A stretch of DNA of 7,119 bases, from assembly GCA_900763995.1 (NCBI GenBank), contig CAAFMK010000019.1, positions 1 to 7,119 on the forward strand, read 5' to 3'. The position numbers and the translations under genes were made by a program. Under the pieces are notes generated by a model. That model saw only the letters and a program-made list of their open reading frames with translations, had not been told where the DNA came from and searched no databases. Shown here piece by piece: positions 1-4,149 of this stretch (within the stretch, counting starts at the first letter, position 1; the number at the start of each line of letters is the position of its first letter). This DNA comes from an uncultured Oscillospiraceae bacterium (GTDB lineage: Bacteria; Bacillota; Clostridia; Oscillospirales; Oscillospiraceae).

Positions 1-31
1 CCGATTTTAATATAATTTCTGGTAGGCTATA

Positions 32-1321
32 TTATTCCCACTCGATAGTCCCAGTGGGCTTTGGTGTCAAATCAAAGAGTACACGGTTGACACCCTTCAC
101 CTCGTTGGTGATTCGGTTTGTGATATGCTGCAACAGGTCAAAGGGCACATTCTCCACAGTAGCGGTCATAGCGTCCATGGTATTGACCGCACGGATGATC
201 ACACACCACTCGTCGGCCCGCTTATTCTCACGGACACCCACGGACTTCAGGTCAGGGATGGCGGTAAAATACTGCCACACCTTGCCCTCCAGACCATTTT
301 TCGCAAACTCCTCCCGCAAAATGGCGTCAGACTCCCGGACGGCCTCTAAGCGATCCCGGGTGATGGCACCCAGACAGCGCACACCCAGTCCAGGGCCGGG
401 GAAGGGCTGGCGGTAGACCATAGAGTCGGGCAGGCCCAGTGCCTTTCCGCAGGCGCGGACTTCATCCTTAAACAGCATCTTCAAAGGCTCCACCAGTGCA
501 AAGTCCAGATCCTCTGGCAGACCACCCACATTGTGGTGGCTCTTCACAGCCTTTACAGTCCTGGTGCCGGACTCAATAATATCGGGGTAAATGGTGCCCT
601 GGCCCAGGAACTTGATGCCATCCAGCTTGCGGGCCTCCTCCTCAAAGACACGAATAAACTCCGCACCGATGATTTTGCGCTTCTGCTCCGGGTCTGACAC
701 ATTGGCCAGCTTGTCCAAAAAGCGGTCAACTGCATCCACATAGACGAGATTGGCATCCATCTCATCCCGGAATACCTTGACCACCTGCTCGGGCTCACCC
801 TTACGCAGAAGGCCGTGGTTCACATGGACACAGGTAAGCTGCTTGCCAATGGCCTTGATGAGCAGGGCTGCCACCACAGAGGAGTCCACACCGCCGGACA
901 GAGCCAGCAGTACCTTCTGATCCCCAACCTGACGGCGGATCAACTCCACCTGATCGGCGATAAAGTTCTCCATGTTCCAGTTGGCCTGAGCGCCGCAGAT
1001 ACCAAAAATGAAGTTGGACAGAGTCTCCTTGCGGGCCTCCTCCTGATCTGGCCAGGGGTCATCCCCCTTGTGGTCTACCATCAGTACGGGGACGGGGGCG
1101 TTATAGATGTCCTGTGCCACATCGATCTCCACGCCGTCCACCACACGGTTGGGGCCGCCATTGAGGATGACACCCTTAACTCCAGGCAGTGCGGCCAGCT
1201 CATCGGGGGTAATATCGTGGGGATGAATCTCTGAGTAAACACCAAGAGCACGGATCTCACGGGCCAGACGGGCATTTTCCTCGCTACCCAGATCCAAAAC
1301 AACGATCATATCCTGCTTCAT
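32..1321 (-). CDS. guaA: GMP synthase with a gutted amidotransferase domain
   Basis: GMP synthase makes GMP from XMP using ATP and ammonia, the last step of de novo guanine nucleotide synthesis in the cytoplasm. The ATP-pyrophosphatase half looks intact: the PP-loop SGGVDSS is at residues 142-148, followed by HVNHGLLRKGE, GQGTIYPDIIESG, RQPFPGPGLGVR and the usual C-terminal TGTIEWE. The N-terminal half begins like a class I glutamine amidotransferase (MIVVLDLGS, then VILNGGP at 51-57), but the segment with the nucleophilic Cys (normally GICYG) and the His-Glu pair (normally FHPE) is missing. About 20 residues stand in its place before NFIFGICG. The length is 429 aa against about 510-525 for the family. 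The ATG has AAAGGAGGA (1331-1339) 9 bases upstream. I infer that it uses free ammonia or a separate glutaminase. The identity is sure; the nitrogen source is not. Confidence 0.95.
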   Translation of the reverse strand: MKQDMIVVLDLGSEENARLAREIRALGVYSEIHPHDITPDELAALPGVKGVILNGGPNRVVDGVEIDVAQDIYNAPVPVLMVDHKGDDPWPDQEEARKETLSNFIFGICGAQANWNMENFIADQVELIRRQVGDQKVLLALSGGVDSSVVAALLIKAIGKQLTCVHVNHGLLRKGEPEQVVKVFRDEMDANLVYVDAVDRFLDKLANVSDPEQKRKIIGAEFIRVFEEEARKLDGIKFLGQGTIYPDIIESGTRTVKAVKSHHNVGGLPEDLDFALVEPLKMLFKDEVRACGKALGLPDSMVYRQPFPGPGLGVRCLGAITRDRLEAVRESDAILREEFAKNGLEGKVWQYFTAIPDLKSVGVRENKRADEWCVIIRAVNTMDAMTATVENVPFDLLQHITNRITNEVKGVNRVLFDLTPKPTGTIEWE

Positions 1322-1405
1322 TGGCAGATGTCCTCCTTTGTATTTTTCAATCTATTAAGTCTATCCCGCTTTCACCTTAAACAGGCTGAAAACAGGCGTA
1401 TCACA

Positions 1406-1436
1406 GGTGGATGCAGCGCAATGTACTGCTCCAACC
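1406..1436 (-). other. Possible hairpin in the guaA leader
   Basis: Read on the minus strand, GG-TGGA-GCAG can pair with CTGC-TCCA-CC around a 9-base loop, giving ten base pairs with two single-base bulges. It would lie in the transcribed leader if the promoter at 1461-1490 is real. No U-tract follows, so it is not a terminator. I see no purine riboswitch core. It may be a minor RNA structure or chance. Confidence 0.25.
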
Positions 1437-1460
1437 ACGCTATCATGTTACTCCGCCACT

Positions 1461-1490
1461 ATGATACCACAAACGAAGGCCCAAACGCAA
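1461..1490 (-). promoter_or_regulatory. Probable promoter of guaA
   Basis: On the minus strand TTGCGT (1485-1490) and TATCAT (1461-1466) are 18 bases apart. The -10 is good and the -35 matches only its first three bases. It lies in the gap between the adenosyltransferase gene and guaA and would give a leader of about 130 bases. TATCAT also forms an inverted pair with ATGATA in minus-strand sense (1441-1446 and 1461-1466, 14-base spacer), which might be an operator or chance. Confidence 0.4.
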
Positions 1491-1526
1491 GCGGCAGCCC
1501 ACATTCATGGTCGATCTATCGTTTGG

Positions 1527-2039
1527 TTAAAATTCTATCCCCCGTCGGGCGGCGGTTCCCTGTTCAAAGGGGTGTCGCTGGCAGTCCATCTGGGTGATAT
1601 AGTCTGCCCGCTCAACCATCCAGGGGGCCGGTTCCCGCCCTGTGAGCACAACTTCCCGCCCCTGGGGCTTGGACAGCACCGCCTTCTTTAATTGTTCCTC
1701 ATCCACCAGACCACATCGGCAGGCGGCACAGGCCTCATCCAGCACCAGCAGGTCACAGGGGACGGAAAGGGCCTTGGTCAACAGTGCGGTCTGCTGTTTC
1801 CTGGTCTCCTCCAGCTCCTCTGGGGTCATATCCCAGGTGAATTTTGTCTTTTCCGGCCCTGAAAATACTGCTGCGCCCAGTTCAGATAGGGGGGACAGCT
1901 CTCCGCTGGTGCCGCTTTTTAAAAATTGGACGACACACACTTGGAAGCCCTGGCCCAACGCCCGAAGCGCCAGCCCCATGGCCGCCGTGGTCTTGCCCTT
2001 GCCCGAGCCGCAGTAGAGATGAACCAGGCCCTGCTCCAT
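1527..2039 (-). CDS. cobO: Corrinoid (cob(I)alamin) adenosyltransferase, CobO/BtuR type
   Basis: The enzyme transfers the adenosyl group of ATP to cob(I)alamin or cobinamide, giving the coenzyme form of B12 in de novo synthesis or corrinoid salvage. The 170-aa protein shows the family pattern in order: a P-loop GSGKGKTT at 11-18, a Walker-B-like LLVLDEAC at 97-104, GREPAPWMVERADYITQM at 134-151, HPF at 156-158 and the terminal RRGIEF. It lacks the N-terminal extension of the about 196-aa enterobacterial BtuR. The ATG follows AAGGGGG (2047-2053), which overlaps the stop codon of the upstream pseudouridine synthase gene; the two genes are 12 bases apart and surely cotranscribed. There are no other B12 genes here and no cobalamin riboswitch, so it looks like a housekeeping salvage step rather than part of a cob cluster. 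Confidence 0.93.
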   Translation of the reverse strand: MEQGLVHLYCGSGKGKTTAAMGLALRALGQGFQVCVVQFLKSGTSGELSPLSELGAAVFSGPEKTKFTWDMTPEELEETRKQQTALLTKALSVPCDLLVLDEACAACRCGLVDEEQLKKAVLSKPQGREVVLTGREPAPWMVERADYITQMDCQRHPFEQGTAARRGIEF

Positions 2040-2051
2040 ATAAAATCCCCC

Positions 2052-3047
2052 TTATCTTGCTTCCCTATCCCGCTGTTGCAGGGAGACAGTATCCCCAAAA
2101 TACTCCCCAACAAAGTCTACATCTTCTACTTGGAATGTGCGTCCGTTCAGGTGTTCCAGCGGGCCTGCATCGGTGGTAAAGCGGAAGGTCAGCTTGTAGG
2201 AGTACAGAGCCTGCCCGTGGCGGCCATACTTGCGGTTCTCCCGCTCACTGCCATATTTTCCATCTCCCACCAGCGGGTGGCCCGCCGCAGCAAACTGCGC
2301 CCGGATCTGGTGGGTGCGCCCGGTAATCAGGTCACACTCCAATAGGGACAGTCCGTGCTTTACGGCCAATGTTCGATACAGGGTCACAGCACTTTTGGCC
2401 CCAGGCTCTGGGCGGGAGCGGACATAGACCTGCTTTTTTACCTCATCCTTAAAGATATAGCCCTCCAGCTTGCCATCCCGCGGCTCCAGCTTGCCCTGAA
2501 CGACACATAAATAGTATTTGTTCAGCTCCCGATCCTTGATTTTCTGATTCATGACCCGCAGACCCTCAGAAGTTTTGGCGGCGATGACGATTCCGCCAGT
2601 GTTGCGGTCAATGCGGTTGCACAGAGCAGGGGCAAAGGAGTTCTCCCAGTAGGGTGACCACTCCTTTTTCTGGTAGAGGTAGGCCTGAATATGAGTCAGC
2701 AGGGTGTTGACCCGCTCGTGCTCATCTGGGTGAACCACTAGCCCGGGCCGCTTGTCCAGCAGTAAGATATGTTCATCCTCATATAAAATATTCAACTTTG
2801 GCTGGTATAGAGATAGGAAAGCATTTTCCGGGGTTGGTTTATCAAAAAATTCATCATTGATATATAGTGAGAGCATATCTCCAACCTGCAAGCGCACATC
2901 CCGCTTAGACCCCTTGCCATTGACCTTGACCCGCTTTAAGCGGATATATTTCTGCGCCAGAGGAGCGGGCAGCAGGGGCAAAGTTTTGGCCAACCAGCGG
3001 TCCAGCCGCTGCCCAGCATCATTTTTTCCAATTACAAATTCCTTCAA
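2052..3047 (-). CDS. RluA-family pseudouridine synthase (RluC/RluD-like)
   Basis: RluA-family enzymes isomerise specific uridines to pseudouridine, usually in 23S rRNA and sometimes tRNA. The 331-aa protein has an N-terminal S4-like RNA-binding region (about 12-62: QRLDRWLA...IRLKRVKVNG...VGDML) and then the catalytic domain with LLLDKRPGLVVHP (95-107), the signature NRIDRNTGG (144-152) whose Asp147 should be the catalytic aspartate, and ITGRTHQIRAQF (241-252). Asn in place of His at the start of the signature is a known variation. The length fits RluC/RluD. The start is TTG, supported by AAAGGGGG 7 bases upstream. It is the first gene of a two-gene operon with cobO. The target uridine cannot be read from sequence, so I give no symbol. 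Confidence 0.92.
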   Translation of the reverse strand: MKEFVIGKNDAGQRLDRWLAKTLPLLPAPLAQKYIRLKRVKVNGKGSKRDVRLQVGDMLSLYINDEFFDKPTPENAFLSLYQPKLNILYEDEHILLLDKRPGLVVHPDEHERVNTLLTHIQAYLYQKKEWSPYWENSFAPALCNRIDRNTGGIVIAAKTSEGLRVMNQKIKDRELNKYYLCVVQGKLEPRDGKLEGYIFKDEVKKQVYVRSRPEPGAKSAVTLYRTLAVKHGLSLLECDLITGRTHQIRAQFAAAGHPLVGDGKYGSERENRKYGRHGQALYSYKLTFRFTTDAGPLEHLNGRTFQVEDVDFVGEYFGDTVSLQQRDREAR

Positions 3048-3054
3048 TCACAGG

Positions 3055-3062
3055 CCCCCTTT
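3055..3062 (-). promoter_or_regulatory. Ribosome binding site fixing the TTG start at 3047
   Basis: The minus strand reads AAAGGGGG here, 7 bases before the TTG codon at 3045-3047. No in-frame ATG is near, and the residues after the TTG already belong to the S4-like domain, so this site decides the start of the pseudouridine synthase. Confidence 0.7.
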
Positions 3063-3085
3063 ACCCTTATTGGGTTTTCTTTGAT

Positions 3086-3114
3086 ATTTCACCATATTCA
3101 CTCCAACCTGTCAA
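3086..3114 (-). promoter_or_regulatory. Candidate promoter of the pseudouridine synthase-cobO operon
   Basis: The minus strand has a perfect TTGACA (3109-3114), 17 bases, then TGAAAT (3086-3091) preceded by TGG, which fits an extended -10 (TGN). The leader to the TTG start would be roughly 30 bases. It is divergent from the stronger plus-strand promoter at 3146-3174. Confidence 0.5.
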
Positions 3115-3145
3115 TAAAATTCGTGGACAATTTTGTGAAAAGTAT

Positions 3146-3174
3146 TTGACAATCCATAAACTTTTCTTTATAAT
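3146..3174 (+). promoter_or_regulatory. Perfect-consensus sigma-A promoter for yceD-rpmF
   Basis: TTGACA (3146-3151) and TATAAT (3169-3174) are exactly 17 bases apart: full consensus with optimal spacing. Transcription should start near 3181, giving a leader of about 44 bases before yceD. This suits a ribosomal protein operon that needs high expression. Confidence 0.88.
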
Positions 3175-3211
3175 GTCCTTTGTACCATTCTGCGAGTATG
3201 GGGCATTCCCC

Positions 3212-3219
3212 AAGGAGGA
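3212..3219 (+). promoter_or_regulatory. Ribosome binding site deciding the yceD start
   Basis: AAGGAGGA sits 5 bases before the ATG at 3225. An in-frame TTG at 3180 would lengthen the protein by 15 residues, but it lies at the predicted transcription start and has no binding site, so 3225 is preferred. Confidence 0.85.
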
Positions 3220-3224
3220 CGATT

Positions 3225-3728
3225 ATGCGCCTGGATTTGCGAGACATCATCCATATTCCCGACGCACAGAAGTCGTTTCAGTTCCAGCTGGATCTGTCTG
3301 AGCTGAATTTCTATGGGGATAATCCTATCGTCCACCCTGTGCTGGCACAGGGGACTGTGACCAACCACGCCGGCGCTCTGGCTTTGGAGGGGACTGCAAG
3401 CTCCACCTTGGAACTGGCCTGCGACCGCTGCGGAAAGGAATTTACCTTGGAAAAGGTGGTTGGACTGGATAGCCTGGTGGCCCAGGAGCTGGAGGATGAG
3501 GAAAACGATGACATCCTTTTGCTGGACGGCACTGAGCTTGATCTGGACGAAGTGGTGACCACGGCTTTCGTCCTCGCAATGGATACCAAAAACCTTTGCT
3601 CAGACGACTGCAAAGGGCTGTGCGCCAAGTGCGGAGCTGACCTGAACCTCAGCCCCTGCGGGTGCAGACCTGAAGTAGATCCAAGACTGGCGGCCCTTGC
3701 GCAGCTGTTGGATGATGAAGCTGAGTGA
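3225..3728 (+). CDS. yceD: YceD/DUF177 protein (23S rRNA accumulation factor)
   Basis: DUF177 proteins are small factors needed for normal 23S rRNA accumulation in Escherichia coli and chloroplasts; the biochemical role is not settled. The 167-aa product shows LELACDRCGKEF (62-73) in the middle and the typical cysteine-rich tail DDCKGLCAKCGADLNLSPCG (127-146) followed by VDPRLAALAQLL. The pairs Cys66/Cys69 and Cys133/Cys136 look like two halves of a metal (probably zinc) site; this is inference. A stretch of Asp/Glu at 88-114 makes it acidic. It is the first gene after the consensus promoter and lies 43 bases upstream of rpmF, the pairing conserved across most bacteria, which supports the call. 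Confidence 0.9.
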   Translation: MRLDLRDIIHIPDAQKSFQFQLDLSELNFYGDNPIVHPVLAQGTVTNHAGALALEGTASSTLELACDRCGKEFTLEKVVGLDSLVAQELEDEENDDILLLDGTELDLDEVVTTAFVLAMDTKNLCSDDCKGLCAKCGADLNLSPCGCRPEVDPRLAALAQLLDDEAE

Positions 3729-3737
3729 GTAGTCGAA

Positions 3738-3751
3738 GTGCCTTACGGCAC
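3738..3751 (+). other. Small hairpin between yceD and rpmF
   Basis: GTGCC-TTAC-GGCAC is a perfect 5-bp stem with a 4-base loop in the 43-base intergenic gap, ending 5 bases before the rpmF ribosome binding site. There is no U-tract, so it is not a terminator. It could be an RNA processing or stability element, or a site affecting rpmF translation; it could also be chance. Confidence 0.3.
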
Positions 3752-3756
3752 AACCG

Positions 3757-3764
3757 AAGGAGGT
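3757..3764 (+). promoter_or_regulatory. Ribosome binding site deciding the rpmF start
   Basis: AAGGAGGT is a near-perfect Shine-Dalgarno sequence 7 bases before ATG 3772. An in-frame GTG at 3763 lies inside this site and cannot be the start. Confidence 0.88.
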
Positions 3765-3771
3765 GTCACCC

Positions 3772-3972
3772 ATGGCGGTTCCCAAGAGAAAAGTATCTAA
3801 GGCCCGTCGCGACAAACGGCGCAGCTCCCACTGGAAGCTGGAGACTCCCGGTATCGTGACTTGCCCCAAGTGCGGGGCTTACCGGCTGCCTCACCGTATG
3901 TGCAAAAATTGCCTGACCTACAATGGCCGTACATTCGGCAAGGTTGAGGTTCCTGCCCAGGCTCAGCAGTAA
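3772..3972 (+). CDS. rpmF: 50S ribosomal protein L32 (bL32)
   Basis: This is a small basic protein of the large ribosomal subunit. The 66-aa product starts with the family hallmark MAVPKRKVSKARRDKRRSSH and carries a zinc ribbon with Cys31 and Cys34 (CPKC) and Cys44 and Cys47 (CKNC), so it is the zinc-binding (C+) form. The motif YNGRTFGKVEV follows at about 50-60. The length is slightly above the usual 56-60 aa because of a short PAQAQQ-type tail. It is the last gene of the yceD-rpmF transcript and is followed by a strong hairpin 11 bases after the stop. Confidence 0.97.
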   Translation: MAVPKRKVSKARRDKRRSSHWKLETPGIVTCPKCGAYRLPHRMCKNCLTYNGRTFGKVEVPAQAQQ

Positions 3973-3983
3973 TTTGCTTGAAT

Positions 3984-4012
3984 AGCCCCTCTGGTGTTCC
4001 AGAGGGGCTTTA
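3984..4012 (+). terminator. Terminator of the yceD-rpmF operon
   Basis: AGCCCCTCTGG and CCAGAGGGGCT form a perfect 11-bp GC-rich stem with loop TGTT, followed by TTA. The U-run is short (about three to four T counting the stem end), so termination may be incomplete, but position and stem strength fit a rho-independent terminator. Confidence 0.8.
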
Positions 4013-4084
4013 GCCTGCCCAAAATAATGATTCCACCAGCAAAAAGGGGAACAATATACTCACTTCATGGATTAAAATGATATA

Positions 4085-4113
4085 TCGACTATTAACACCT
4101 CCTGTGATATACT
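4085..4113 (+). promoter_or_regulatory. Promoter of the GTPase-nuclease gene, extended -10
   Basis: TCGACT (4085-4090), a 17-base spacer, then TATACT (4108-4113) preceded by TGA, an extended -10. Start of transcription near 4120 would leave a leader of about 30 bases. No leader peptide or attenuator of the tetM kind fits in so short a leader, so expression looks constitutive. Confidence 0.6.
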
Positions 4114-4149
4114 GGTACGAGCTACGCAGTTACAAAGGGAGGAATTTTT

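Noticed and set aside
1..31. Terminator of guaA in the bases after its stop
   Set aside because: The 31 bases are AT-rich without a stem; any terminator lies outside the window.
815..1234. Plus-strand open frame of 139 codons opposite guaA
   Set aside because: It mirrors the antisense of the conserved GMP synthase sequence and has no support of its own.
1340..1460. Purine riboswitch upstream of guaA
   Set aside because: I could not find the three-way junction core or an expression-platform terminator in the minus-strand leader.
3048..3120. Cobalamin riboswitch upstream of the cobO operon
   Set aside because: The leader is only about 30 bases and has no B12-box-like sequence; cobO is the second gene.
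3180..3224. Longer YceD with a TTG start at 3180
   Set aside because: The TTG coincides with the predicted transcription start and has no ribosome binding site; ATG 3225 has AAGGAGGA and matches the family N-terminus.
3973..4149. Small gene or RNA in the gap before the GTPase gene
   Set aside because: Beyond the terminator and promoter I saw only very short frames without ribosome binding sites.
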